Notes: generated by a model from the sequence alone, not told the origin. A stretch of DNA of 31,121 bases from a virus (IMGVR_UViG_3300032164_000049:1-31121); one strand, 5' to 3'; positions 6,299 through 13,987 are shown, numbered from the stretch's first letter. Program-made: numbers and translations.

Positions 6299-7924
6299 GT
6301 GCCTGAAGAGAAAAAGCCTACTCGTCTTCAACGATTAGGAGCTCGCTTAATCAAACGCATAACAGGCGTGGATACTTCAAGCGTTGACATTTCTTCTATT
6401 CGGATACCAACTAGCAATCTTCTTTTCGGACAAGAAACAATAAGCGTCCAAGACCTTGTTTTCGGAGCTAAACGTGAAGGATCAGCATACCGCATAAGCT
6501 TCATGGTAGGAAATGACTGCTGGGACAACTGGTTCAAAATCAAAAACAAAAGTGACGAGAAAGACACAGAATTTGAAAAGCTTATTCTCGAGAAACTTAA
6601 CGCTCTTGACGCTAGAAAAAAGCTTACTCTCTTGACAACTTTTGAAAGGCTCTTCGGCTGGGCAGTCCTCGTTCTACGGTACAGTGACTATGGTGGAGAC
6701 TTAAGCAAGCCTATTACATCTCCTGTCGAAATCAGCGAATTGCAGGCTTACTCTGAATTGCATGTCACTAGCGTTGAAGAAGACAAGAAGCCTAACAGTG
6801 AACGGCTCGATCTTCCAGAATGGTACAACTTCGGATCATCAGTAGCGCCGATTAGAGTCCACTTCACAAGAACAATTCATTTAGCAACACGAATCTTTGA
6901 TCATCCTTGGAAGGGCATAAGCGCAGTCGGCGTCGTCTACGATGACATTATGGCTTTGCGTTACATCAGATGGAATGTAGCTCTTGCTATGATACGGTAC
7001 GGTTCAGGCTTTCCAGACATCACTTTAGAAGACGCTACAGGAGCTCAGATTGACGCTTTCATCGCAAGCGGCCAATTTGACAATATGAACGCCAAAAAAT
7101 ACTTCGTTCATAACCAAACAAAGAAACTCGAATTCAAAGGCGTTGGAGCACAAGCATTTAACCCTAGCAACTATCTACAGCCAAGCCTTGAAAGTATGAG
7201 CGGAGGAACAGGGATTCCAGAGCCTGTTTTTCGTGGTGCACAAGCTGGAGCCCTAACAGGAAGCGAAGTCAATGAACGAGCATACTTCAAAATGATAAGT
7301 GACGTTCAAACTTCACAAGAGCCTCTACTCCGTGATCTTATCAACAGAATTGCAGCCCTAGAATATGGAGAAGACAGAATTCCTGACTATGAAATAGTTT
7401 GGAATCCAGGCTTTGAAGCTGACGAAAGAACGAAAGCAGAAATCGAACTGCTAAAGAGCCAAACAGCAGAAAAAATGCTTGCTTACATGACTCCTGATGA
7501 AGTACGAAGCAAACTGTATCAGCTTGATGCTTTGCCGAATAGTGAAGGGAAAATGTTGAAGAAGATCCAACAACAGCAGAATCCTCTCGATCAACCTGCT
7601 CCTTATCAAGAGAAGAATCTGATGGATCAAGCGCCGAGTGAAGTTGAAAAAGACCTTGCTGTTTCTCTCAAGAAAATCGTGGGTGAATGCGTCTCTGGAA
7701 GAATGCCGCCTGAAGATGGCATTTTAGGCGCAAAGTTAGTCATTGAAGAATATGTCCAGAGGATGAAACAGGTTACGCTCCTGAATGTTCGAAGTTTGGC
7801 TGGAAAACCAATCTCACAATTAAGTCCAGAAAGAGAAAGGCAATATGTGATGATGGCTGCCGAATATTTGGACAGTTTCAAACGGATACTCAAGGATGCA
7901 ATGAAGGGAAAAGTGGTTGAGTGA
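6299..7924 (+). CDS. Portal protein (DUF1073-like)
   Basis: A 541-residue portal, the dodecameric ring through which DNA enters and leaves the head. Recognisable features are the N-terminal helical region, GSAYRISFMVGNDCWDNWFK, LLTTFERLFGWAVLVLRYSD in the wing, VHFTRTIHLATRIFDHPWKG, and the conserved GGTGIPEPVFRGAQAGALTG segment followed by SQEPLLRDLINRI near the crown. The end is helical and charged. GTG at 6299 starts it. It sits in canonical order between the terminase and the MuF-like gene, whose TTG start overlaps the portal stop by eight bases. Confidence 0.9.
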   Translation: MPEEKKPTRLQRLGARLIKRITGVDTSSVDISSIRIPTSNLLFGQETISVQDLVFGAKREGSAYRISFMVGNDCWDNWFKIKNKSDEKDTEFEKLILEKLNALDARKKLTLLTTFERLFGWAVLVLRYSDYGGDLSKPITSPVEISELQAYSELHVTSVEEDKKPNSERLDLPEWYNFGSSVAPIRVHFTRTIHLATRIFDHPWKGISAVGVVYDDIMALRYIRWNVALAMIRYGSGFPDITLEDATGAQIDAFIASGQFDNMNAKKYFVHNQTKKLEFKGVGAQAFNPSNYLQPSLESMSGGTGIPEPVFRGAQAGALTGSEVNERAYFKMISDVQTSQEPLLRDLINRIAALEYGEDRIPDYEIVWNPGFEADERTKAEIELLKSQTAEKMLAYMTPDEVRSKLYQLDALPNSEGKMLKKIQQQQNPLDQPAPYQEKNLMDQAPSEVEKDLAVSLKKIVGECVSGRMPPEDGILGAKLVIEEYVQRMKQVTLLNVRSLAGKPISQLSPERERQYVMMAAEYLDSFKRILKDAMKGKVVE

Positions 7925-8198
7925 AAGCTTCTGGACAAGTGAAGCAGGAATCCTCTTAAGGCTAGATATGCTATCTGAAGATATAGTATGGCGAACAATA
8001 AACCATTCAATCCAATTAATCGGCGGTGAAGCTGGAGTTAGAGAGTTTGAGTGGGTAACTGAATATCTTAACAATGAACCATGCAATTACTGTGACTTCC
8101 AAAGCGGAAGACGCTATAGAGTAGGCCAGTTTATTCCGCGAATTCCAGCTCATACTCATTGCAAGTGCCACTGGAGCATGAGGCTAGAATTAGACTGA
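7917..8198 (+). CDS. Minor head protein, MuF/gp7-like C-terminal domain only
   Basis: A 93-residue protein matching only the C-terminal end of MuF (SPP1 gp7-like) minor head proteins: NEPCNYCDFQSGRRYRVGQF, then PAHTHCKCHWSM, where the two Cys pairs and His form the family's small metal-site-like ending. Family members usually have 200-400 residues and a long helical portal-binding domain, so this is a minimal form. The portal here has an extended helical C-terminus that might supply the missing part. TTG at 7917 overlaps the portal stop, so translation is coupled. Confidence 0.7.
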   Translation: MSESFWTSEAGILLRLDMLSEDIVWRTINHSIQLIGGEAGVREFEWVTEYLNNEPCNYCDFQSGRRYRVGQFIPRIPAHTHCKCHWSMRLELD

Positions 8199-8232
8199 CA
8201 AAACGCTAGAAACCCAGAAGCCTGCCCCCCGA

Positions 8233-8269
8233 AGCTCGAGTCGGCGTAGTCACGGCGTCGACTCGAGCT
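8233..8269 (+). repeat. GC-rich inverted repeat before the protease gene
   Basis: Perfect 11-bp arms, AGCTCGAGTCG (8233-8243) and CGACTCGAGCT (8259-8269), flank a 15-base loop. It lies in the 93-base gap between the MuF-like and protease genes, 15 bases before the protease Shine-Dalgarno site (GAGG at 8284). There is no T run after it, so it is not a standard terminator. RNA processing, expression tuning or a protein-binding DNA site are possible. Confidence 0.65.
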
Positions 8270-8291
8270 CTAATCACACTAACGAGGAATA

Positions 8292-9215
8292 ATGAAGATG
8301 AGAGACAATTTCGTTAGAGTTTCAGCAGAGATAGACGGAACAAAAATCATAGAAGAAAACGAGGAAAACCTAGTTGTCCCTGCGATTCTAGCTCGAGAAG
8401 GCATATTTCCATTCAAAGATCACATTGGAAAAACAACACTAGGCTACAGGCCTGCTTCAGAATTAAAGAATGCTGCTTTCACTGCTGAAGGCGCCTGGGT
8501 CGTCAGCGAGAAACATATCGATACAGTCTTCGTTGAAGATGCAGAAGCTATTCAGGGAAGAGTAGAAAAGACTCGCTGGTGCAGTGACATTAACGGAATC
8601 ATAGGTCAAATCAGGTGGTTTAAGAAAGCCTGCGACCCGAAGTTTCTAGACGCTGTAAAAGCTGGAACAAAGAAAGATGTCAGTTTCGCATACTTCTGCG
8701 AGAAAGATATTATGCCCGGCGAATGGAGCGGCCAGAAATACGATTTCGTTCAACGCAAACTAATGTTTGGACATCTTGCAGCAGGGATCCCTGAAGGCAG
8801 GTGCCCCAGCCCCTTCTGCGGCATGCAACTTGACGCTGCATTAAAAGCAATGTTTGACCCTGAAGTCACAGAAGAGTATGTTCGGATCAGAGTAAGAGAT
8901 CCTGGCATCTTCGTTGATGGGAGCTTCAGAACAATCGTCTTGAGTGCTGGAGAAGGAATTCATGCGATCATTGGCAAGTTTAAGAGTGACCCGCAAGGTG
9001 CGACAGTAATTCAGAATTACATGTTTGAAAGAAGCAAAGGCTGGACGATGGAGAAAGCTCAAGCTTGGGTAGACAAACACAAAGAAGATTCTTTCGAAGA
9101 AACTAAAGAACCGGACAAGATTCTTCCTAAAGAAAAGGTTGACCCTGAAAAAGAGATTCAGCGTTCAAGAGACCTCTTGAGTCCATACCACTTGAATGAC
9201 ATAAGTAAACGGTAG
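8292..9215 (+). CDS. Head maturation protease (DUF2213-like)
   Basis: A 307-residue protein. The N-terminal 185 residues follow the DUF2213 prohead protease layout: LVVPAILAREGIFPFKDHIG, RPASELKNAAFTAEGAWVVS, KKDVSFAYF carrying the probable catalytic Ser, then a Gly-Trp-Tyr segment and LMFGHLAAGIPEGRCP with the probable catalytic His. Such proteases cut scaffold and capsid proteins during head maturation. The C-terminal 110 residues are an extension rich in charged residues with no clear match, possibly scaffold-like. ATG at 8292 follows GAGG (8284-8287). The next gene encodes a scaffold-like coiled coil, as expected. Confidence 0.8.
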   Translation: MKMRDNFVRVSAEIDGTKIIEENEENLVVPAILAREGIFPFKDHIGKTTLGYRPASELKNAAFTAEGAWVVSEKHIDTVFVEDAEAIQGRVEKTRWCSDINGIIGQIRWFKKACDPKFLDAVKAGTKKDVSFAYFCEKDIMPGEWSGQKYDFVQRKLMFGHLAAGIPEGRCPSPFCGMQLDAALKAMFDPEVTEEYVRIRVRDPGIFVDGSFRTIVLSAGEGIHAIIGKFKSDPQGATVIQNYMFERSKGWTMEKAQAWVDKHKEDSFEETKEPDKILPKEKVDPEKEIQRSRDLLSPYHLNDISKR

Positions 9216-9216
9216 C

Positions 9217-9293
9217 GCCTCACAACGAGGCAATATGACTAGCACGGGATGGTGTGCTCCCGACCACTGACGGCGGGTTAGAAGTAGCAACCC
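9217..9293 (+). ncRNA. Structured RNA element between protease and scaffold genes
   Basis: The 96-base gap holds three stem-loops in a row. GCCTC/GAGGC (9217-9221 with 9227-9231, loop ACAAC). AGCAC/GTGCT (9241-9245 with 9254-9258), whose loop GGG (9246-9248) can pair with CCC (9259-9261) as an H-type pseudoknot, or which can refold as CGGGA/TCCCG (9245-9249 with 9258-9262). GGGTT/AACCC (9275-9279 with 9289-9293). It begins two bases after the protease stop and ends just before the scaffold Shine-Dalgarno site. A cis-acting mRNA element is inferred; no known riboswitch class is recognised. Confidence 0.5.
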
Positions 9294-9311
9294 AAAAGGA
9301 AAAACGAAAAT

Positions 9312-9701
9312 ATGCCAGAAAAGCAAGAAAAGGTTGAAGAACCGCAGAATAAAGTAGCGAAAGCAAGCATGGATGCTATCTCAGCAGAAAACGAAATGAT
9401 GAAACGGTCTATCCAAGAAAAGGATGCTATGATCGAAAAGTTGAGTGTAGAACTGAAAGAAGCTAATGAAGTTCTGACAGCTCAAGCAAAAAGCAAACTA
9501 ATCAAAGAGATCGTCCCCCACAGCAAGTTGCCAGTAGATGAACTTCAAGCCAAAACGATAGATGAATTGAAGAACATTAAAATCGCTGTTGACTCAGCAA
9601 CACCTTCAAGTCCAAACATCCACTTCGACGCTATAGAATCCGACAGACTGAAAGGTCTCACAGTCGGGAGTCTCTACGGGAAAAAGCAGGGTGAACAATA
9701 A
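9312..9701 (+). CDS. Scaffold-like coiled-coil head protein
   Basis: A 129-residue acidic and lysine-rich protein. Residues about 20-70 form a long coiled coil (NEMMKRSIQEKDAMIEKLSV, ELKEANEVLTAQAKSK). The C-terminal part, LPVDELQAKTIDELKNIKIA followed by a linker and DRLKGLTVGSLYGK, resembles a capsid-interacting tail. Size, composition and the place between protease and capsid genes fit a scaffolding or scaffold-derived protein that shapes the prohead and is degraded by the protease. Its stop overlaps the next ATG (ATAATG). Confidence 0.65.
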   Translation: MPEKQEKVEEPQNKVAKASMDAISAENEMMKRSIQEKDAMIEKLSVELKEANEVLTAQAKSKLIKEIVPHSKLPVDELQAKTIDELKNIKIAVDSATPSSPNIHFDAIESDRLKGLTVGSLYGKKQGEQ

Positions 9702-10183
9702 TGCCGCAAGGACACCAGAAACCAGCAAACCGTATATTATGCGAAATGATTGCTGGCAAAATCAAAGAATACGAAGTCGGAGCCAACGCAACAATAGGAG
9801 AATGCATCCCAGGATCCCTCGTCATAAATGATACTTATGAACATGCAATCAAAGAATCAGGAGCCAAAGCCGACAACTTTGTCGGAGTTGTCGAATGTGC
9901 ACCTGACCAAGCGATCGGAGCCACCAAAGCAATAGGAGAAACAGCTCTCGTTTTGACAGGTCACTTCATCTGCCAGGTTAGACTGAAAGCATCTGAAAAC
10001 GTCGCAATCGGCGATACTCTAGTCACAGGAGCCGACGGCCTAGCAGTAGAACTAGCAGTAGCAGCCATCGGTGGACAAGGCTGTACAATCGGAAAAGCCC
10101 TTGAAGCCAGCAACGTCACAACAATCGCATACATCCTAGCTGAGATCTGGACAAACACTGCAGAAGCAGCAGCCGCTTCATAG
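9701..10183 (+). CDS. Capsid cement/decoration protein (DUF2190-like)
   Basis: A 160-residue protein with strongly beta-type, Ala/Gly-rich sequence: GANATIGECIPGSLVINDTY, FVGVVECAPDQAIGATKAIG, VLTGHFICQVRLKASENVAI, GDTLVTGADGLAVE. The pattern of a small SH3-like barrel, with repeated GD and GxxI turns just before the major capsid gene, fits the DUF2190 decoration/cement proteins that stabilise expanded heads. It ends 12 bases before the capsid gene, and a GGAG site in between serves that gene. Confidence is from pattern and position. Confidence 0.7.
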   Translation: MPQGHQKPANRILCEMIAGKIKEYEVGANATIGECIPGSLVINDTYEHAIKESGAKADNFVGVVECAPDQAIGATKAIGETALVLTGHFICQVRLKASENVAIGDTLVTGADGLAVELAVAAIGGQGCTIGKALEASNVTTIAYILAEIWTNTAEAAAAS

Positions 10184-10195
10184 GAGAGAACTACA

Positions 10196-11080
10196 ATGCA
10201 AAATGGATATAGTCTAAGAAATGTCGGCAGAGACACAGCAACACTAACAGACGAAGAAATCAGGTACATCGAAACCAAGATAGTTGAAGCAGTTCGGCCT
10301 CAACTAATCGGCAGACGCATAATGCCTGTAACAACTCTTCCACACGCAGGCTTCACAAGCATGCGAGGCTACAAAGCAACAGACATGTCACCTGCAAACC
10401 TGAGCCTTTACGGAACAGGCAAAAACATTGACTCCGTAAAGTTGACAGCATTCGATATTCCGGTCCCAGTAATCAGTAAAGACTTCCAAATCATGTGGCG
10501 AGACTTAATCGCTTCAAGAGGAGGAGGCTTGCCAATCGACACAATCAACATTCAGAATGCAGCTAGACAAGTTGCAGAAGAAGAAGATGCATGCATTCTT
10601 GTCGGAGAAACAACACTGTACAAACGCTTAGGACTCGAAGGACTAGCAACTGCAACAGGAAGAAACGAAAGCAACGGTGGAGACTGGAGCGCAGGACCCG
10701 AAGCAGAAATCGCAGCAGCTATCCAACTGCTCGTAGCAGATGGACATGCTGGCCCATACGCGATAATCTTGCCGCCTGTACTCTGGGGCGAACTCTATGC
10801 TCTAATCTCAAACACAGCCGTTACTCACATGGAAGTAGTCCAGAAAATGTGCAGTAAAGGCGTCTTCGTAAGCACACAACTCACAGCAGCAGATGATGCT
10901 GCAGACAGTGTCCTCGTTATAGACGCAAGCGCTGGAAACTTTGAGCTCGTCATCGGCAAAGATATAGACACATTCCTACAGCAAGACAAAGACATGAATA
11001 TCGACGGAAAAGTCTACGAAGTAGCAGCTCCGCGAATTCTTCAACCAACCGCTATATGCGAGATTAATACTCTAACTTAA
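10196..11080 (+). CDS. Major capsid protein, HK97 fold, encapsulin-like
   Basis: A 294-residue capsid protein. It resembles the encapsulin/linocin M18-like branch of the HK97 fold: an N-terminal helix (TDEEIRYIETKIVEAVRPQL), IGRRIMPVTTLPHAG, an E-loop segment ending KLTAFDIPVPVISKDFQI, then the spine helix DTINIQNAARQVAEEEDACI with LVGETTLYKRLGLEGLATAT, which matches the typical AxxxAxxEDxxIxxG pattern of that family. The A-domain includes YAIILPPVLWGELYAL and FELVIGKDIDTF. It builds the icosahedral shell. ATG at 10196 follows GGAG at 10182. Its length is close to that of encapsulins, so it has no long delta domain; the scaffold is separate. Confidence 0.85.
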   Translation: MQNGYSLRNVGRDTATLTDEEIRYIETKIVEAVRPQLIGRRIMPVTTLPHAGFTSMRGYKATDMSPANLSLYGTGKNIDSVKLTAFDIPVPVISKDFQIMWRDLIASRGGGLPIDTINIQNAARQVAEEEDACILVGETTLYKRLGLEGLATATGRNESNGGDWSAGPEAEIAAAIQLLVADGHAGPYAIILPPVLWGELYALISNTAVTHMEVVQKMCSKGVFVSTQLTAADDAADSVLVIDASAGNFELVIGKDIDTFLQQDKDMNIDGKVYEVAAPRILQPTAICEINTLT

Positions 11081-11152
11081 GCGGAGCGTGTTAGACCGTC
11101 TCGTACCCCCCATTTGTTTATTTCAATCAAACTATAGAGGAGGGATGGTACA

Positions 11153-11404
11153 ATAAAATTCAGAATTAAAGGCGTCTCAAAAATCTTGATAGGTGGAATA
11201 ATCTATCATAATGGCGACGTTGTAGAGTTGCCTGATAAGTACGTTGGAAAAACGTTTCTAGAAGTTATTGAAGCTCCTAAGCCTATCGTGATCCCGAAGC
11301 CTGAGATACTCAAGAAACCCTTAGAAGAATTGGAACCAGTAGACGAGATAGAGCAGGCTGAGCCTGGAACAAAAAAAAAGTCAAGGTTCACCAGAAGATC
11401 CTAG
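11153..11404 (+). CDS. Small post-capsid protein (non-canonical ATA start)
   Basis: The frame encodes IKFRIKGVSKILIGGIIYHN followed by GDVVELPDKYVGKTFLEV, a small beta domain typical of short proteins found after capsid genes in tailed viruses, then a Pro/Glu-rich linker and a Lys-rich tail. The first standard start (TTG 11186) would remove the first strand. ATA at 11153 lies nine bases after GGAGG (11139-11143), so it is proposed as start. An ATG at 11145 is in another frame and stops after three codons. Its 3' end carries an A9 run through which a -1 shift continues into the glycosyltransferase frame. Confidence 0.6.
   Translation: MKFRIKGVSKILIGGIIYHNGDVVELPDKYVGKTFLEVIEAPKPIVIPKPEILKKPLEELEPVDEIEQAEPGTKKKSRFTRRS
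11371..11382 (+). other. A9 run with A_AAA_AAG: likely -1 frameshift site
   Basis: Nine A's (11371-11379) followed by G. In the small protein's frame this reads ACA AAA AAA AAG TCA, so the heptamer A_AAA_AAG, the slippery sequence of E. coli dnaX, is in the correct register. A -1 move enters GTC AAG GTT CAC CAG, the glycosyltransferase frame, which has no standard start until 11638. Transcript slippage or a lost base in assembly would look the same. Confidence 0.6.
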
Positions 11405-12465
11405 TCGGGATCCCTCAGCTTGGCAGAAAAGACAGGTATGCAAGCTTTAGTCTTGCTATTCATTCTGCCATTTTAGAGTCTATCCAGTTTTATGGAGAAT
11501 TTGACTTTGAAGTCTGTGAGACTCCCCCCTGTGGTAGTCATGGACTCTCAGGCATAGTCAACAGGCAAAACTATCTCGTTCACAAGGCATTAGTTGAAGA
11601 TTTTGATTATCTCTGGCTAGTCCAGGGAGATGTTGAAGTGCCTAAGCATGCTTTCGGAAGCCTCTATACTTTAGGCGTTGATGTTGCTTATGGAGTAGTC
11701 CGTAGGCATTCTGAAGCTGATTTTATCGCTGGCTTCATTGATGGTAACATGAAAGTCTGGTACTTGCCTGAAGCTCTTGTCCAGAATCATGTTTTGAAAG
11801 GGCCAGTTATGGCAGGCTGCAGTTGTATCCTTATTAAACGAAAAGTAATAGAGAGACTTAAGTTTCGGTGTCAAGAGAATCTGGGGGAAGATGTCTATTT
11901 TGCGTATGATGTTGCGAGAGAAGGTTTCACAGCAGCGATAGATGGTGATGTTCAATGTGGACACTTGCCTGAGAAGCCTCTTGTCAAGAATACATTAGAT
12001 ATCGGCTGCGGCCATAAACCGCAAGGCTCAGTGAATCTTGATCTACATCCTGAACCAACTTTACATAGAAGTGATGGTCAAATAGTTCTTTCTGACATTC
12101 CAATAGACCTCGAGAAGGCTGTTAACTTCATCAAAGGTGACTGTTTACATTTGCCTTTCAGTAACGAAAGTTTTGAGAATCTCTATTCTAATCAGTTAAT
12201 TGAACATCTCGAGAATCCTCAAGATTTTCTAGCTGAATGCATCCGAGTTGCGAAGCATACATTAATTATTGCTTGCCCTGACCCTGATGGACCATGCGCT
12301 GAGATGCCCTTACATATTCAAAAGAGGCTGTTAACTCCTGAATGGTTCAAAAGAATCTTAGACAGAAACCAGAGTCTACATCATCAAGAAACAATAGATA
12401 AACCTCGAGATTATTTGTGGGTCAAAATCTTTAAGCAAGGAAAGAGAGTATTCATTTATGCCTGA
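11380..12465 (+). CDS. Glycosyltransferase-methyltransferase fusion (entered by frameshift)
   Basis: The open frame runs from 11362, but the first usual start is GTG 11638, inside the first domain. Domain 1 (about 200 residues) is GT-A-like: KILVGIPQLGRKDRYASFSL, a DFDYLWLVQGDVEVP nucleotide-sugar region, and GCSCILIKRKVIERL with NLGEDVYFAYDVAREGFTAA. Domain 2 is a class I SAM-dependent methyltransferase: TLDIGCGHKPQGSVNLDLHP (motif I), then KGDCLHLPFSNESFENLYSN and QLIEHLENPQDFLAECIRVA. It probably builds and methylates a glycan on virion proteins or on another viral target. Expression through the A9 shift would attach it to the small post-capsid protein, placing the enzyme on or near the head. 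Confidence 0.75.
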   Translation, partial: VKVHQKILVGIPQLGRKDRYASFSLAIHSAILESIQFYGEFDFEVCETPPCGSHGLSGIVNRQNYLVHKALVEDFDYLWLVQGDVEVPKHAFGSLYTLGVDVAYGVVRRHSEADFIAGFIDGNMKVWYLPEALVQNHVLKGPVMAGCSCILIKRKVIERLKFRCQENLGEDVYFAYDVAREGFTAAIDGDVQCGHLPEKPLVKNTLDIGCGHKPQGSVNLDLHPEPTLHRSDGQIVLSDIPIDLEKAVNFIKGDCLHLPFSNESFENLYSNQLIEHLENPQDFLAECIRVAKHTLIIACPDPDGPCAEMPLHIQKRLLTPEWFKRILDRNQSLHHQETIDKPRDYLWVKIFKQGKRVFIYA

Positions 12466-12952
12466 AGCTGAAGAAATCCTGAAAGAGACTAAAAGATTAG
12501 TTAAGGATGCTAAGGCTTCTCTTGAAGGAGAGCGGCTTCTAGAATTGTTGCCGCAGGGTGAAGGTTCAGGGCTTGACGCTGACAAATTAGACGGCTTGCA
12601 TGCTGTTGAAATTCTTGAGAAGATACAGAAGCTTAAGACTCATCATGGAGAAGCAGGCGGCGGCGGTGGAGGCGGTAGCAGTACAGCGATGCATGGGAAC
12701 GAAAAGCATAATGTTCCTTTTGCGACTAAATGTTGCCAGATCTGTGATGTTGATGTTTTGCCTGCTGATGCTTATCCTGGCTATGCGTTACTTTTAACTA
12801 CTGACTCAAGCATCTATGTCTGTACAGTAGGAACAGGAGAGCTCGCCTGCGGTGGGTGCACCTTCGAAAACGTTGATGATTTGCCAGCAACTATGGAAGT
12901 TGGCGAAGCAGTTTTCCTTCTCAGTGATGAACATCCTTACATCGGAGTCTAA
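12458..12952 (+). CDS. Virion protein with fibre-type motif and polyglycine hinge
   Basis: A 164-residue protein starting with an ATG inside the end of the methyltransferase gene. The N-terminal half is a helix (AEEILKETKRLVKDAKASLE), then GLDADKLDGLHAVEI, a motif familiar from phage fibre proteins. A hinge of seven glycines follows. The C-terminal half holds TKCCQICDVDVLPADAYPGY, beta strands (YALLLTTDSSIYVCTVGTGE), and two more Cys (ACGGC). It is probably a head fibre or spike subunit, with the glycine hinge linking stalk and head. It ends EHPYIGV, resembling the ending of the next protein. Confidence 0.55.
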   Translation: MPEAEEILKETKRLVKDAKASLEGERLLELLPQGEGSGLDADKLDGLHAVEILEKIQKLKTHHGEAGGGGGGGSSTAMHGNEKHNVPFATKCCQICDVDVLPADAYPGYALLLTTDSSIYVCTVGTGELACGGCTFENVDDLPATMEVGEAVFLLSDEHPYIGV

Positions 12953-12966
12953 ATGGAGGTGATATA

Positions 12967-13323
12967 GTGGTGACAACATGGAAAAAACTTGCGTTTTCCG
13001 ATGAAGTAGCAAGCCTAAGCGACCAAGACCCACATAACGTAGGAACAACTGCAGCTGAAGGAGTAGCAATAGACGCTAGCAGACATGACCACGTTCACAT
13101 TCTCGGAAACGGTTCAGTAAACGCTGCAGCAATCATAGCGAATGATGTTGTAGGCAGCGAACACATCGAAGCCTTATCAGCCGATCTTGACTTTGCCAAG
13201 AATGAAGCAACATCGTTGTGCCTTGACAATCAAACATCTGATCCAGCAACGCCAGCTTTGGGGCAGATCTACTTCCACGCAGGCGCAGCCGAGTTACATC
13301 CGTACATCTGTACAGTAGTCTAA
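12967..13323 (+). CDS. Fibre-like virion protein with TTWKKL N-terminus
   Basis: A 118-residue protein from one of two tandem GTG codons (12967 or 12970) after GGAGGTGA. It opens VTTWKKLAFSDEV and continues with GTTAAEGVAIDASRHDHVHI, a motif common in tail and head fibre proteins with repeated His-Asp-His turns, then SDPATPALGQIYFHAGAAEL and HPYICTVV. The N-terminal TTWKKL recurs in the protein at 13987, suggesting a shared docking peptide. It is likely a structural surface protein. Which receptor or partner it meets cannot be told. Confidence 0.55.
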   Translation: MVTTWKKLAFSDEVASLSDQDPHNVGTTAAEGVAIDASRHDHVHILGNGSVNAAAIIANDVVGSEHIEALSADLDFAKNEATSLCLDNQTSDPATPALGQIYFHAGAAELHPYICTVV

Positions 13324-13374
13324 GAATTCCCTCCTTTTTTTGGGAAAAAGAAAGACTAAGGGGGTATTCATAAT

Positions 13375-13638
13375 ATGAAGTTTGAGAAGTGGGTTGAAAT
13401 AATCAGGAAAGAATGGGAGAAGGAGTGGAGAGAAGAAAAAGCAGACTGCATAGCGAATATTCATAATGCTCTAGTTGATGCTTTAGCCGCTGAGAAAGGT
13501 CATATTGACGAAATAATCATTGCTTTGGAGATCTTGCTTCAGGAAATGCTCGGTGAAAAGAAGGCTCAGATAGATAGTCAATCAAGAATCGCTGTAGAAA
13601 CGCTTCCAGCCGAGATGAAAGGTCATGTCCCTAAGTGA
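13375..13638 (+). CDS. Small helical protein (87 aa)
   Basis: A hypothetical protein with a highly charged first helix (KFEKWVEIIRKEWEKEWREE), then amphipathic helices rich in Ile, Leu and Glu (GHIDEIIIALEILLQEMLGE). AGGGGG precedes the ATG at 13375. It overlaps the next gene by 14 bases in another frame. It has no recognised family, no membrane segment and no Cys motif apart from one residue. Its place in the accessory virion block suggests an assembly or structural helper. Before it, at 13332-13338, is a T7 run that could slow or end upstream transcription. Confidence 0.5.
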   Translation: MKFEKWVEIIRKEWEKEWREEKADCIANIHNALVDALAAEKGHIDEIIIALEILLQEMLGEKKAQIDSQSRIAVETLPAEMKGHVPK

Positions 13639-13987
13639 GAGTAGAATTCAGATTGCTCGAATAGTTGATCAGCTTTACGTTAGAGGCATCAAGCTTTTTG
13701 ATTTGGGAAGTTTGAATATGAAGGAGCTTTTGATCATAAAGTTTGCCAGGAAGAAACTGTATGAGAAGGTTCAGACGCTCTTTCAGATGGGGAAAAGGCA
13801 GGAGTTTCTTGAGTTGCTTTCTTGGCTCGAGAAAGAGATCCCTGAGCTGAGGAGGCTTGCTAATAATCCTGATGTGCTTGTGACAGTTTCAGGTAAGCCT
13901 TTGAATGAAGATTCTGCTAGAAGGTTCTGGCTTGGGAGACCTGTTCCAAAAGATGTCAGAGAATTTATTGAAAGGACAGAACAATAA
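13625..13987 (+). CDS. Helical protein (120 aa), unknown
   Basis: A 120-residue mostly helical protein: SRIQIARIVDQLYVRGIKLF, LNMKELLIIKFARKKLYEKV, RQEFLELLSWLEKEIPELRR, then a small beta turn (DVLVTVSGKPL) and a charged end (PKDVREFIERTE). It starts within the preceding gene (overlap 14 bases) and its TAA shares a base with the next ATG (TAATG), so three genes are translationally linked. No catalytic motif is visible. It may act as a chaperone or adaptor for the neighbouring fibre-like proteins, but this rests on position alone. Confidence 0.5.
   Translation: MSLSESRIQIARIVDQLYVRGIKLFDLGSLNMKELLIIKFARKKLYEKVQTLFQMGKRQEFLELLSWLEKEIPELRRLANNPDVLVTVSGKPLNEDSARRFWLGRPVPKDVREFIERTEQ

Noticed and set aside
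7627-8010. Minus-strand ORF of 127 codons over the portal 3' end
   Set aside because: Shadow of the portal and MuF-like genes, with no ribosome site or recognisable domain.
10591-10857. ORF in another frame inside the capsid gene
   Set aside because: Arg/Asn-rich shadow of the capsid gene.
13328-13350. Terminator-like TTCCC, T7, GGGAA sequence
   Set aside because: The T run lies in the loop and not after the stem, and co-directional genes follow immediately; noted with the next gene only.
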